A DNA stretch of 64,000 nucleotides, from NCBI RefSeq assembly GCF_008107725.1, contig NZ_VIRN01000064.1, positions 1,116,001 through 1,180,000 of the forward strand. Direction: 5' to 3'. The notes under the pieces are model-generated. The model was not told where the DNA came from. It saw nothing but the letters and a program-made list of their open reading frames with translations, and searched no databases. Numbering within the stretch: the stretch's first letter is position 1; each line of letters starts with the position of its first letter. The stretch comes from Marinobacter sp. BW6 (GTDB taxonomy: Bacteria > Pseudomonadota > Gammaproteobacteria > Pseudomonadales > Oleiphilaceae). This document shows, one piece after another, positions 1-7,674 of the stretch. A program made the translations under genes and the position numbers.

Positions 1-1
1 T

Positions 2-301
2 CAGCCCATGGACCCGAACCACCCCCGGTTCAAAGGCCACTGGGGCCAGGGCGGTGCCACCGTGCAGGCCACCCTCTGGGTGGTTGGCCTGGAGGACGAA
101 GCCGGCGCCATTGAAGAGCTCAGAGAAAGCCTGCCGGAAAGCAAACGCTGGGCGGTTACCCGCCGACGGGGCGTGGTGCTGCTGCGTTACCTGGGGCAGG
201 AACGAAACGAAGCCTGGGCGCTGTGCCAGCAAGCCTGGGAACTCATCCGGCCAAGACTTACCGGCCAGCCAGCCAGCGTTCCCCGAATCTGGCTGACCTG
301 A
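2..301 (+). CDS. ureD: Urease accessory protein UreD, C-terminal part
   Basis: This reading frame enters from the left edge and gives the last 100 residues of UreD. UreD is the scaffold that joins UreF and UreG to the apo-urease during nickel insertion in the cytoplasm. The tail has the family pattern: a strand-rich ATLWVVG segment, an arginine-rich segment, and the ending RPRLTG..PRIWLT that UreD proteins usually share. The identity is supported by its position 41 bp before ureA at the head of a ureDABCEFG run. The internal ATG at base 8 is not the start, because the frame is open to the edge. Confidence 0.9.
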   Translation, partial: QPMDPNHPRFKGHWGQGGATVQATLWVVGLEDEAGAIEELRESLPESKRWAVTRRRGVVLLRYLGQERNEAWALCQQAWELIRPRLTGQPASVPRIWLT

Positions 302-342
302 ACAACAGACGAATTGCGTAGCGATAAGCGGAGCGAACAACG

Positions 343-645
343 ATGGAATTAACGCCCAGAGACAAAGACAAACTGCTGCTGTTCACGGCAGCCCTGCTGG
401 CCGAGCGCCGCAAAGCCAAAGGCCTGAAGCTCAACTACCCGGAAGCCGTGGCCCTGATCAGCGCTGAAATCATGGAAGGCGCCCGCGAAGGCCGCACCGT
501 GGCCGAGCTGATGACCGCCGGCACCGAAGTCCTCACCCGTGATGACGTGATGGACGGCATTGCCGAAATGGTCGACGAAGTGCAGGTGGAAGCCACCTTC
601 CCCGATGGCACCAAGCTCGTCACCGTCCACAACCCCATCGTGTAA
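343..645 (+). CDS. ureA: Urease subunit gamma
   Basis: UreA is the small gamma subunit of nickel urease, which hydrolyses urea to ammonia and carbamate. At 100 residues it has the usual length. It starts [14 protein letters not shown] and carries the conserved [10 protein letters not shown] and VTVHNPI segments. The gene begins 41 bp after ureD and is followed by a Shine-Dalgarno AAGGAG 10 bp before ureB. It is transcribed with the rest of the cluster. Confidence 0.97.
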   Translation: MELTPRDKDKLLLFTAALLAERRKAKGLKLNYPEAVALISAEIMEGAREGRTVAELMTAGTEVLTRDDVMDGIAEMVDEVQVEATFPDGTKLVTVHNPIV

Positions 646-655
646 GGAGCGCGCC

Positions 656-973
656 ATGATCCCCGGTGAATATGATTTGAAAGACGGCGACATCGAGCTC
701 TGCGAAGGCCGCGAACGCATCGAGATTGAGGTGGCCAATACCGGCGACCGCCCGGTCCAGATCGGCTCTCACTACCACTTTGCCGAAGCCAACCCGGCGC
801 TGGATTTCGACCGCGCCAAGGCCCGGGGCTATCGCCTGGACGTCGCTGCCGGCACCGCCATCCGCTTCGAACCCGGCCAAAGCCGCAAAGTGACACTGAT
901 CCCGTTCGCCGGAGGCCGTGAAATCTACGGTTTCCGCCAGGAAGTCATGGGCAAACTGGAGGGCCAGAAATGA
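656..973 (+). CDS. ureB: Urease subunit beta
   Basis: UreB, 105 residues, is the beta subunit of urease. The start at 656 is chosen because it opens with the family's MIPGEY sequence and is preceded by AAGGAG; an upstream in-frame start at 560 would overlap ureA. The [11 protein letters not shown] segment, typical of UreB, is present, as is the FRQEVMG tail region. Its stop overlaps the ureC start by 4 bp (ATGA), so translation is probably coupled. Confidence 0.97.
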   Translation: MIPGEYDLKDGDIELCEGRERIEIEVANTGDRPVQIGSHYHFAEANPALDFDRAKARGYRLDVAAGTAIRFEPGQSRKVTLIPFAGGREIYGFRQEVMGKLEGQK

Positions 974-2673
974 AAATCACCAGACAAGCCTACGCAGACA
1001 TGTACGGCCCAACCACCGGCGACCGGGTAAGGCTCGGCGACACCGACCTGTGGATTGAAGTGGAAAGCGACGCCGCCCACTACGGCGACGAAGTAAAATT
1101 CGGCGGTGGCAAGGTTATACGCGACGGCATGGGCCAGAGCCAGCGCGCCGATGCGGCGGTGATGGACACCGTGATCACCAACGCCCTGATTCTGGATTGG
1201 TGGGGCATCGTCAAAGCCGACGTGGGCATCCAGAAAGGCCGTATCGCCGCCATCGGCAAAGCCGGCAACCCCGACACCCAGCCAGACGTCTCCATCGTCA
1301 TCGGCCCCGGCACCGAAATCATCGCTGGCGAGGGCAAGATCCTAACCGCCGGCGGCATTGACGCCCATATCCATTTCATCTGCCCCCAGCAGGTGGAAGA
1401 AGCCCTGATGAGCGGGATTACCACCATGCTCGGCGGCGGCACCGGCCCGGCCACGGGCACCAACGCTACGACCTGCACGCCGGGCCCCTGGCACATTGGC
1501 AAGATGCTCCAGGCGGTGGATTCCCTGCCCATGAACATCGGCTTTTTGGGCAAGGGCAACGCCTCCCTGCCGGAATCCCTGGAGCTGCAAATCCAGGCCG
1601 GCGCCATGGGCCTGAAACTCCATGAAGACTGGGGCACCACCCCGGCCAGCATCGACAACTGCCTCACCGTGGCGGACAAATACGACGTACAGGTGGCCAT
1701 CCACACCGACACCCTGAACGAATCCGGCTTTGTGGAAGACACCCTGGCCGCGTTTAAGGAACGCTGCATCCATACCTACCACACCGAAGGCGCCGGCGGC
1801 GGCCACGCACCAGACATCATCACCGCCTGCTCCAAGTCTTACGTACTGCCGTCGTCCACCAACCCGACCCGGCCCTACACCGTGAACACCATCGACGAAC
1901 ACCTCGACATGCTGATGGTGTGCCACCACCTGGACCCGAACATCCCGGAAGACGTGGCCTTTGCCGACTCCCGCATCCGCCGCGAGACCATTGCCGCAGA
2001 AGACATCCTGCACGACATGGGCGTGATCTCCATGATTGCTTCCGATTCCCAGGCCATGGGCCGGGTGGGCGAAGTGGTGTGCCGCACCTGGCAAACCGCC
2101 CACAAGATGAAACAGCAGCGCGGCCTGCTGCCGGAAGACGAGGACCTGGGCGCCGACAACCTGCGCGCCAAACGCTACATCGCCAAGTACACCATCAACC
2201 CCGCGATCACCCATGGCATCGCCCACGAAGTAGGCTCGGTGGAAGTGGGCAAGCTGGCGGACCTGGTGCTCTGGAGCCCGGCGTTCTTCGGCGTGAAGCC
2301 GGCCACCATCCTCAAGGGCGGCATGATTGCAGCCGCGCCCATGGGCGACCCGAACGCCTCGATTCCCACGCCCCAGCCGGTGCACTACCGCCCGATGTTC
2401 GGCGCCTTCGGCAAGGCCGCCAGTGCCACCCGCCTGAGCTTTGTGAGCCAGGCCGCGATTGATGCCGGTATTGGCAATGAGCTTGGCCTGGACAGCCCGC
2501 TATCCGCCTGCAAGGGCGTGCGCGAGGTGCGCAAGGGCGATATGAAACTGAACGACGGGTGCCCGCACATCACCGTGGACCCGCAAACCTACGAAGTGCA
2601 TGCCGACGGCGAACTGCTCACCTGTGAGCCCGCCACCGAATTGCCCCTGGCCCAGCGCTACCATCTCTTTTAG
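970..2673 (+). CDS. ureC: Urease subunit alpha (catalytic, nickel-binding)
   Basis: UreC, 567 residues, is the catalytic subunit. GLKLHEDWG contains the lysine (residue 216) that is carbamylated to bridge the two nickel ions. The mobile-flap Cys-His pair sits in MVCHHLD at about residue 318, and metal-binding histidines are in HIHF and GGHAPD. The length matches active enzymes and no key residue is missing. It overlaps ureB by 4 bp and is followed by a 47 bp gap before ureE. The product assembles with UreA and UreB in the cytoplasm. Confidence 0.98.
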   Translation: MKITRQAYADMYGPTTGDRVRLGDTDLWIEVESDAAHYGDEVKFGGGKVIRDGMGQSQRADAAVMDTVITNALILDWWGIVKADVGIQKGRIAAIGKAGNPDTQPDVSIVIGPGTEIIAGEGKILTAGGIDAHIHFICPQQVEEALMSGITTMLGGGTGPATGTNATTCTPGPWHIGKMLQAVDSLPMNIGFLGKGNASLPESLELQIQAGAMGLKLHEDWGTTPASIDNCLTVADKYDVQVAIHTDTLNESGFVEDTLAAFKERCIHTYHTEGAGGGHAPDIITACSKSYVLPSSTNPTRPYTVNTIDEHLDMLMVCHHLDPNIPEDVAFADSRIRRETIAAEDILHDMGVISMIASDSQAMGRVGEVVCRTWQTAHKMKQQRGLLPEDEDLGADNLRAKRYIAKYTINPAITHGIAHEVGSVEVGKLADLVLWSPAFFGVKPATILKGGMIAAAPMGDPNASIPTPQPVHYRPMFGAFGKAASATRLSFVSQAAIDAGIGNELGLDSPLSACKGVREVRKGDMKLNDGCPHITVDPQTYEVHADGELLTCEPATELPLAQRYHLF

Positions 2674-2720
2674 TCAATACAGCTCAAGGCTGTTCTGAGC
2701 CGGGGATAAGAGGACTTTTT

Positions 2721-3293
2721 ATGTTGGAACTGATTGAACGCATCGGCGATGTGAAATCCACCGGGATCGACACCAGCGAAATCCTGGACAACCTGATCCT
2801 GCCCTACGAACTGCGCATTCGCGGCCGGCTGCGGGCCACCACCGAAACCAACGTGGACGTGGGCCTGTTCCTGGATCGCGGCCCGGTGCTAAGAGACGGC
2901 GACCTGCTGCAGGCCCGAACCGGCGAGATCGTGCGTATCCGCGCCGCCGCAGAGCAGGTAGTCACGGCCCGCATCGAATCCGGCCAGCCGTTGGCCCGCC
3001 TGTGTTACCACCTGGGCAACCGCCACGTTTCCCTCCAGATTGGCTCCGGCGGTGCCATCGGCGAAGACGAGCTTGGTAGTTGGGTGCGCTTCCCGCCGGA
3101 TCACGTGCTGGAAGAGCTGGCGGAACGCCTGGGCGCCACCGTGGTGCATCACACCGCCCCGTTTGATCCGGAACCCGGTGCCTATTCCCAGGCCGGGCAT
3201 TCTCATGGTCACAGTCACGGTAACAGCCACAGTCATTCACACGATCACGACCACGGGCACAGCCATGGCCACAGTAAGAAACACACCCACTGA
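2721..3293 (+). CDS. ureE: Urease accessory protein UreE (nickel chaperone)
   Basis: UreE, 190 residues, delivers nickel to the UreG-containing maturation complex. The body has the UreE N-terminal domain and C-terminal metal-binding domain, including a histidine in the CYHLGNRH segment. The last 31 residues contain 14 histidines with Ser, Gly and Asp, a nickel-storage tail found in only some UreE proteins. The 3' end overlaps the chosen ureF start by 29 bp, so the two are probably translationally coupled. The repetitive CAC/CAT codons make this stretch prone to slippage. Confidence 0.96.
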   Translation: MLELIERIGDVKSTGIDTSEILDNLILPYELRIRGRLRATTETNVDVGLFLDRGPVLRDGDLLQARTGEIVRIRAAAEQVVTARIESGQPLARLCYHLGNRHVSLQIGSGGAIGEDELGSWVRFPPDHVLEELAERLGATVVHHTAPFDPEPGAYSQAGHSHGHSHGNSHSHSHDHDHGHSHGHSKKHTH

Positions 3294-3978
3294 GGCCGCC
3301 ACCCCGCAGGTGGACGACCTGGCCCTGCTGGGCCTGATGCAACTGGTCAGCCCGGCACTGCCCATCGGCGCCTTCGCCTGGTCCCAGGGCCTGGAAAGCG
3401 CCTTTGAACTGGGCTGGGTGAACAACGAGGCCGAACTGGCCGAGTGGATTGAAGGCGTTCTGGAAGACGGCCTGAGCCGCTGCGAACTGCCCCTGCTGGT
3501 GCGTTTGCAGACCGCGTGGGCCGAAGGCGATGCCATTACGCTGGCAAAGTGGAACGACTGGCTACACGCCACCCGGGAAACCGCCGAACTGAGCGACGAA
3601 GACACCCGCCTCGGCGGCGCCCTCGTCACTCTTTTGCGCAACCTGGAGCTGCTGCCCCAGCCACACCTGATTCCGGAAGAGCCCGGCTACATCACCATGT
3701 TCGCCTGGGCCGCCCATAAACGCTTTGTGCCCGTGCGCCAGACGCTGCTCGGCTTCGCCTGGGCCTGGCTGGAAAACCAGCTTGCCGTCGCCTGCAAGGC
3801 ATTGCCCCTGGGCCACACCGCTGCCCAGCGCATTATCGAACGGCTGCGACCGCAGCTGTCGGTGGCAGTGGACAGGGCCCTGGAACGGAATGACAACGAA
3901 CTCGGGCCCATCCTGCCGGGACTGGCGCTCGGAAGTGCCCTACATGAAACACAGTATTCACGGCTTTTCAGAAGCTGA
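3265..3978 (+). CDS. ureF: Urease accessory protein UreF
   Basis: UreF, 237 residues, helps UreG and UreD insert nickel and carbon dioxide into urease. The ATG at 3265 inside the ureE histidine tail is chosen. It gives a normal-length protein with the hallmark LLQLVSPALPIGAFAWSQGLE-like region near the N-terminus, and the earlier in-frame starts would only translate the ureE tail out of frame. The C-terminus ends in the YSRLFRS segment expected for UreF. It is followed 22 bp later by ureG. Confidence 0.95.
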   Translation: MATVRNTPTEAATPQVDDLALLGLMQLVSPALPIGAFAWSQGLESAFELGWVNNEAELAEWIEGVLEDGLSRCELPLLVRLQTAWAEGDAITLAKWNDWLHATRETAELSDEDTRLGGALVTLLRNLELLPQPHLIPEEPGYITMFAWAAHKRFVPVRQTLLGFAWAWLENQLAVACKALPLGHTAAQRIIERLRPQLSVAVDRALERNDNELGPILPGLALGSALHETQYSRLFRS

Positions 3979-4000
3979 ATAACAATTGAGGAGATCTGCC

Positions 4001-4639
4001 ATGACACATTGTCTGAGAGTTGGAGTGGGTGGCCCGGTTGGTTCCGGCAAAACCGCCCTGTTGCGCCAGTTGTGCAAAGCCCTGCGGGACCATTACGACA
4101 TCGCCGTGGTGACCAACGACATCTACACCCGCGAAGATGCGGACTTCCTCCTGCGCCACGAAGCCCTGGCCGCAGACCGCATCCTCGGCGTGGAAACCGG
4201 CGGCTGCCCCCACACCGCCATCCGCGAAGACGCCTCCATGAACCTGGCGGCGATCGACGACCTCCAGCGCCGCCACCCGGATCTGGAATTGGTGCTGGTG
4301 GAATCCGGCGGCGACAACCTCTCCGCCACCTTCAGCCCGGAACTGAGCGACCTCACCCTGTACGTGATCGACGTCTCCGCCGGCGACAAGATCCCCCGTA
4401 AAGGCGGCCCCGGCATCACCAAATCCGACCTGCTGATCATCAACAAGATCGACATCGCCGAACAGGTGCATGCCTCCCTGGATGTAATGGAACGGGACAG
4501 CAAGAAAATGCGCGGCGAACGCCCCTTCGTGTTCACCAACCTGTACGACGGGGTAGGGCTGGAGACGATCATCAGCTTCATTCTGGAGCGGGGCATGCTG
4601 CCGGAGCGCCGGCCTGAGAAGCTTGCCGAGACTGCTTAA
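4001..4639 (+). CDS. ureG: Urease accessory protein UreG (GTPase)
   Basis: UreG, 212 residues, is the SIMIBI-class GTPase that powers nickel insertion. The P-loop GGPVGSGKT is at residues 10-18. The metal-binding [13 protein letters not shown] motif, the ESGGDNL switch and the NKID guanine-specificity motif follow in order. The start at 4001 has GAGGAG six bases upstream; an in-frame TTG at 3986 is less likely. It is the last accessory gene of the cluster. Confidence 0.97.
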   Translation: MTHCLRVGVGGPVGSGKTALLRQLCKALRDHYDIAVVTNDIYTREDADFLLRHEALAADRILGVETGGCPHTAIREDASMNLAAIDDLQRRHPDLELVLVESGGDNLSATFSPELSDLTLYVIDVSAGDKIPRKGGPGITKSDLLIINKIDIAEQVHASLDVMERDSKKMRGERPFVFTNLYDGVGLETIISFILERGMLPERRPEKLAETA

Positions 4640-4683
4640 CGACAACGGATTTTGAGATTTAAACGAACTACGGAGAGACAACC

Positions 4684-4869
4684 ATGAAACTGACTAACCG
4701 ACTGACTGTGACTGCCGGCCTGCTTCTGATCTCTGGCGCTACTTTTGGCCATGCCGGCCACGAAGCGCTGGGTGATGGGGTGCATATTGAGTACTTCCTG
4801 GCTGCCGGTGCGGCTGTTGCTGTTGGCATCTATGCGCTGATGCGGCAAAAGCGTGACGGGCAGGATTGA
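4684..4869 (+). CDS. Small single-pass membrane protein after ureG
   Basis: A 61-residue protein with an N-terminal hydrophobic signal or anchor (about residues 8-22), a histidine-containing stretch GHAGHEALGDGVH, and a second hydrophobic segment (about 37-52) ending in basic residues. It starts 44 bp after ureG with a GGAGAGA ribosome site, and the operon terminator follows it, so it is probably part of the urease transcript. The His residues are compatible with metal contact, but that is inference. I do not recognise a named family. Confidence 0.7.
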   Translation: MKLTNRLTVTAGLLLISGATFGHAGHEALGDGVHIEYFLAAGAAVAVGIYALMRQKRDGQD

Positions 4870-4904
4870 GGAAATACCTTAACTGATTTGCTCACTATTG
4901 GTTG

Positions 4905-4935
4905 GAAAGCCGCCCCTAACTCGGGCGGCTTTTTC
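4905..4935 (+). terminator. Rho-independent terminator of the urease operon
   Basis: AAAGCCGCCC and GGGCGGCTTT form a strong GC stem around a short loop, followed by TTTTT. It lies 36 bp after the small membrane protein and closes the urease transcription unit. Confidence 0.9.
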
Positions 4936-5041
4936 GTATCGGAGTTACCAAATTTTACGTCCGACGGGTAGGAAGTTTCCTTACGATTAGGCTAGTGTGT
5001 AGTTATAAGAAACGGACTTACGCCGCTGTTAAGGATAACGG

Positions 5042-5842
5042 ATGGACCACACCCAGATATTGCACGCCCTCCAGAACAACATTTCGACCGAGATTTGGTA
5101 TCTGATTCCCCTATTTCTGCTGGTGGCGGCGGTCATCAAATCTCCCTGGTTTAAAGGCAGAGCCGGGGAAGCTGTGGTTAACCTTTCAGCCAGACTGTTT
5201 CTCGATAAAGCCCGTTACCACCTGATCAAGAACGTCACCCTGCCCACCGAAGACGGCACTACCCAGATCGACCACATCATCGTTTCCCGGTACGGGGTTT
5301 TTGTGGTGGAAACCAAGAACATGAAGGGCTGGATCTTCGGTAACGCCAAACAGCGGTATTGGACCCAGAAGATCTTCAAGTACTCGCAGAAATTTCAGAA
5401 CCCGCTGCATCAAAACTACAAACACGTTAAGACTCTGCAAAATCTGTTGGGCCTGAGTGATGAGCAGGTTTTTTCGGTAGTGGTCTTTGTAGGGGATTCC
5501 ACATTCAAGACGCCCATGCCGGAGAACGTGACCCACGGTGGTGGGTATGTCCGCTATATCAAAGCCCAAACCGAGCAGCGGCTCTCGGATGTTGAGGTTC
5601 AGAAGGTGATCGAAGCCATTGAATCCGGGCGGCTGGCGGCTACGTTCAAAAATCACAGATATCACGTCAAGCATGTGAAGGAGGTCGTGGCGAAGAAAAA
5701 TAGTGAGCCACGATGCCCGAAGTGCCAGGGTGAGATGGTAAAGCGCACGGTGAAGCGTGGAGAAAATACTGGGAAGGAGTTTTTTGGCTGTAAGGCATTT
5801 CCCATGTGTCGGGGGATCATTGGTGCTTCGTTATTGCAATAA
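5042..5842 (+). CDS. NERD-domain protein with C-terminal topoisomerase-type zinc finger
   Basis: A 266-residue membrane-anchored protein. An N-terminal hydrophobic helix (about 17-33) is followed by a NERD domain (about 40-160), a PD-(D/E)XK nuclease relative. The visible core is QIDHIIVSRYGVFVVETKN, with the Asp and the E-T-K expected of the fold. The C-terminus holds CPKCQGEM..C..C, like the zinc fingers of DNA topoisomerase I. NERD proteins are thought to process nucleic acid, but the substrate is unknown. The start has AAGGAT five bases upstream. It heads the accessory block, and its stop codon lies in a 24 bp palindrome. Confidence 0.85.
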   Translation: MDHTQILHALQNNISTEIWYLIPLFLLVAAVIKSPWFKGRAGEAVVNLSARLFLDKARYHLIKNVTLPTEDGTTQIDHIIVSRYGVFVVETKNMKGWIFGNAKQRYWTQKIFKYSQKFQNPLHQNYKHVKTLQNLLGLSDEQVFSVVVFVGDSTFKTPMPENVTHGGGYVRYIKAQTEQRLSDVEVQKVIEAIESGRLAATFKNHRYHVKHVKEVVAKKNSEPRCPKCQGEMVKRTVKRGENTGKEFFGCKAFPMCRGIIGASLLQ

Positions 5843-5848
5843 CGAAGC
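5825..5848. repeat. Perfect 24 bp palindrome across the NERD stop codon
   Basis: The arms GCTTCGTTATTG and CAATAACGAAGC are exact reverse complements with no spacer. The TAA stop (5840-5842) lies in the right arm. The 16 bases 5833-5848 recur exactly at 5962-5977 before the next gene. There is no T-run, so it is not an ordinary terminator. It could be a recombination or protein-binding site. Confidence 0.85.
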
Positions 5849-6000
5849 TGTCAAATGATTACAGCGCGACCAGAGTGTTAGCGCAGCGTAGCGCTTTGAT
5901 TTAAATAGTTTAATTGGAAAAAACTGAGTTTTGGTTCTGAGTTTTTATTGACGCTCATCTGATTGCAATAACGAAGCACGCTATCTAATCACTGTTAAGT
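5837..6000 (+). other. Candidate long attC-like site before the HEPN-like cassette
   Basis: The right core GTTAAGT (5994-6000) matches GTTRRRY exactly and ends 4 bp before the next start codon. Bases 5854-5867 (AATGATTACAGCGC) are imperfectly complementary to 5979-5993. The left core is poor. The 160 bp length suggests a large apical loop or an insertion into a shorter site. Confidence 0.45.
5962..5977 (+). repeat. 16 bp direct copy of the right part of the palindrome
   Basis: ATTGCAATAACGAAGC repeats bases 5833-5848 exactly, 129 bp downstream. The two copies bracket a low-GC non-coding stretch, which suggests a duplication or a short insertion. Confidence 0.8.
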
Positions 6001-6004
6001 TTCT

Positions 6005-6598
6005 ATGAACCTATTAGGTCCCAAGAAAGATCTCGACATCGCGAATAAAGCGATCGATTGCATGAAATCCACCACAGATTTTTCTGAGTTTCAGGAAAGC
6101 TGGGAGAATTTTCTGTTCCGAATAGAGAGAGCCTGGGAGTTCACCGAACGAACGCTCAAATCGAAGAAGGGCTTCCAGCAATGGCATAAGCCATACACTG
6201 AGCTGCGGAAAAAGGACCCTTTGCTGGTGTTTTTACGGCAGGCACGAAATGCAGAGATGCATAGCGTTTCGCCCACAGTGACCAAGCCTCTTAAGATGGC
6301 AGTAATTGATAAAAGTGGACGTGGTTTTCAGCTCAATTCAATTTCATCACGGCTGGAAAATGGGACTTTGACGATAGATTTGGATTCACCCGACATATTG
6401 CTCGATCTGGATACCAGAATCGTGCCTACCGATCCTGAAGTTGTGCGTTTCAAGAATAGAGGAAAGTGGTACAACCCACCATGGCAGCATCTCCGGGAAA
6501 GAATCCGTGATCTCCACCCAGTGGCTTTGGCAGAACTTGGCCTCGTGTTCTATCGAGCCTATGTCAATGAAGCTGAGCTTTGGAGTCAGAAAACTTAA
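6005..6598 (+). CDS. Cassette-encoded protein with a HEPN-like RNxxxH motif
   Basis: A 197-residue soluble protein, largely helical in its first half. It contains RNAEMH at residues 81-86, which fits the R-N-x3-H active-site pattern of HEPN ribonucleases. Such proteins are common in toxin-antitoxin and anti-phage systems, but the motif alone does not prove activity. The gene begins 5 bp after an attC-type GTTAAGT core, and its stop codon lies inside the next attC site, so it is a typical cassette. I do not recognise the rest of the protein. Confidence 0.75.
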   Translation: MNLLGPKKDLDIANKAIDCMKSTTDFSEFQESWENFLFRIERAWEFTERTLKSKKGFQQWHKPYTELRKKDPLLVFLRQARNAEMHSVSPTVTKPLKMAVIDKSGRGFQLNSISSRLENGTLTIDLDSPDILLDLDTRIVPTDPEVVRFKNRGKWYNPPWQHLRERIRDLHPVALAELGLVFYRAYVNEAELWSQKT

Positions 6599-6664
6599 CA
6601 ATGTGGTCAACGGGACGCCAACTACGCTGCGCTCCGTTGCCGCCCATTACCACTGGCGTTAAAA
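6593..6664 (+). other. attC-like recombination site 1
   Basis: A 72 bp imperfect inverted repeat. The left core ACTTAAC (6593-6599) matches RYYYAAC exactly and overlaps the stop codon. The right core is GTTAAAA (6658-6664). Inside, AATGTGGTCAACGGG pairs with the reverse complement of CCATTACCACTGGCG, with extra unpaired bases as in real attC sites. The ACGCTGCGCT apical segment is common in such elements. Confidence 0.8.
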
Positions 6665-6675
6665 AGTAGAGAAAT

Positions 6676-7590
6676 ATGCTGTCATTAGCAGAAGAACTTT
6701 TACACACGACGGTTCGGCTCGAAGGAAAGAAAGCGAACGGCACCTCGGTTGGTACTGGCTTCTTCTTTTTTCGTGACGAACGGCTGTGGCTTGTAACCAA
6801 CAAGCACGTCGTTGAAGGAGTGCTCGCTGGACGCTTTTTTGTATTGAAAGGAATAGGTGGAGGTGAAGACAAGCAACCACTTTTAGGTGAGTTTCATGAA
6901 GTTAGCTTTTCTGCATCGAACTTTATAGGTCATCCCGATCCCACCGTTGATGTCACTGTCATGAATGTCTCAAAGATCATGTCAGAAAACGGAGGAATCG
7001 GAAGCACGGCGTTTTGGAAGCATATATCAGAAGATTTGTTCCCGACTGAGGAGCATCTTGATAAGTTCATTGGGCCGATGGAGGAAATTGTATTTATTGG
7101 CTACCCAAGCGGTCTTTGGGACACCAAAAATATGCTCCCAATCGCCAGAAAAGGAATGACTGCAACTGCTTGCTATGTGGACTTTGATGGCGAGAAAAAA
7201 TTCTTGATCGATGCCTCTGTTTTTCCCGGCTCAAGTGGGAGCCCAGTCTTCATTTACTACGCAGGATCGCATCCTGACAAGCGAGGCGGGTTCTACTCTG
7301 GTAACCGGATGCATTTTATCGGCCTAATCGCTAAGGTATTTCAGAGGCTCGAGGAGGGGGAAGTAAAGGCTGTTGATATTCCAACGGAGGAGAATCAGAT
7401 AGCGCAGGTGTATCAGATGATTGATCTTGGGATTACGTTTCGGCCCGAGACAATAATTGAGGCCATTGATTATTACCTAGCATGTGTTGGTAACTCGCCT
7501 ATCAGCACCCCTAAATCACCTTCTAGGAATTCTTTGTGTCAGTGTGGGAGCGGGAAAAAATACAAACACTGCCATGGATTGATCGAATAA
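6676..7590 (+). CDS. Trypsin-like serine protease with C-terminal SEC-C motif
   Basis: A 304-residue protein without a signal peptide, so probably cytoplasmic. The chymotrypsin-fold triad is visible: His44 in TNKHVVEG, Asp92 in PTVDVTV and Ser187 in GSSGSP. The last 20 residues contain a SEC-C zinc motif, CQCGSGKKYKHCHG. Cytoplasmic trypsin-like proteases with small accessory domains occur in defence islands, but the substrate here is unknown. The start lies 12 bp after attC site 1 and attC site 2 follows the stop, so the gene is one cassette. Confidence 0.85.
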   Translation: MLSLAEELLHTTVRLEGKKANGTSVGTGFFFFRDERLWLVTNKHVVEGVLAGRFFVLKGIGGGEDKQPLLGEFHEVSFSASNFIGHPDPTVDVTVMNVSKIMSENGGIGSTAFWKHISEDLFPTEEHLDKFIGPMEEIVFIGYPSGLWDTKNMLPIARKGMTATACYVDFDGEKKFLIDASVFPGSSGSPVFIYYAGSHPDKRGGFYSGNRMHFIGLIAKVFQRLEEGEVKAVDIPTEENQIAQVYQMIDLGITFRPETIIEAIDYYLACVGNSPISTPKSPSRNSLCQCGSGKKYKHCHGLIE

Positions 7591-7591
7591 T

Positions 7592-7661
7592 TTTTGACAA
7601 GTGGCTGTTGTCGGACGTACCTACGCTGCGCTTCTGTGCGCTGAAAAGCCAAGCGTTAGCG
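7592..7661 (+). other. attC-like recombination site 2 (degenerate)
   Basis: This 70 bp element follows the protease stop codon. The right end AAGCGTTAGCG keeps the GTTAG core. The left core TTTTGAC is degenerate. ACAAGTGGCTG pairs imperfectly with the reverse complement of the AAAAGCCAAGCG region. Length and position match sites 1 and 3. Confidence 0.6.
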
Positions 7662-7674
7662 CAATAAGGAAACT

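Noticed and set aside
349-738. Long antisense frames through ureA, ureB and ureC
   Set aside because: They are shadows of high-GC coding sequence on the other strand, with no ribosome sites and no family features.
1342-2385. 347-codon minus-strand frame opposite ureC
   Set aside because: It is explained by codon bias of ureC and shows no recognisable protein features.
5028-5040. GTTAAGGATAAC before the NERD gene as an attC right core
   Set aside because: It resembles GTTRRRY but no matching left half is visible and the sequence also fits the ribosome site of the NERD gene, so I leave the NERD gene outside the array.
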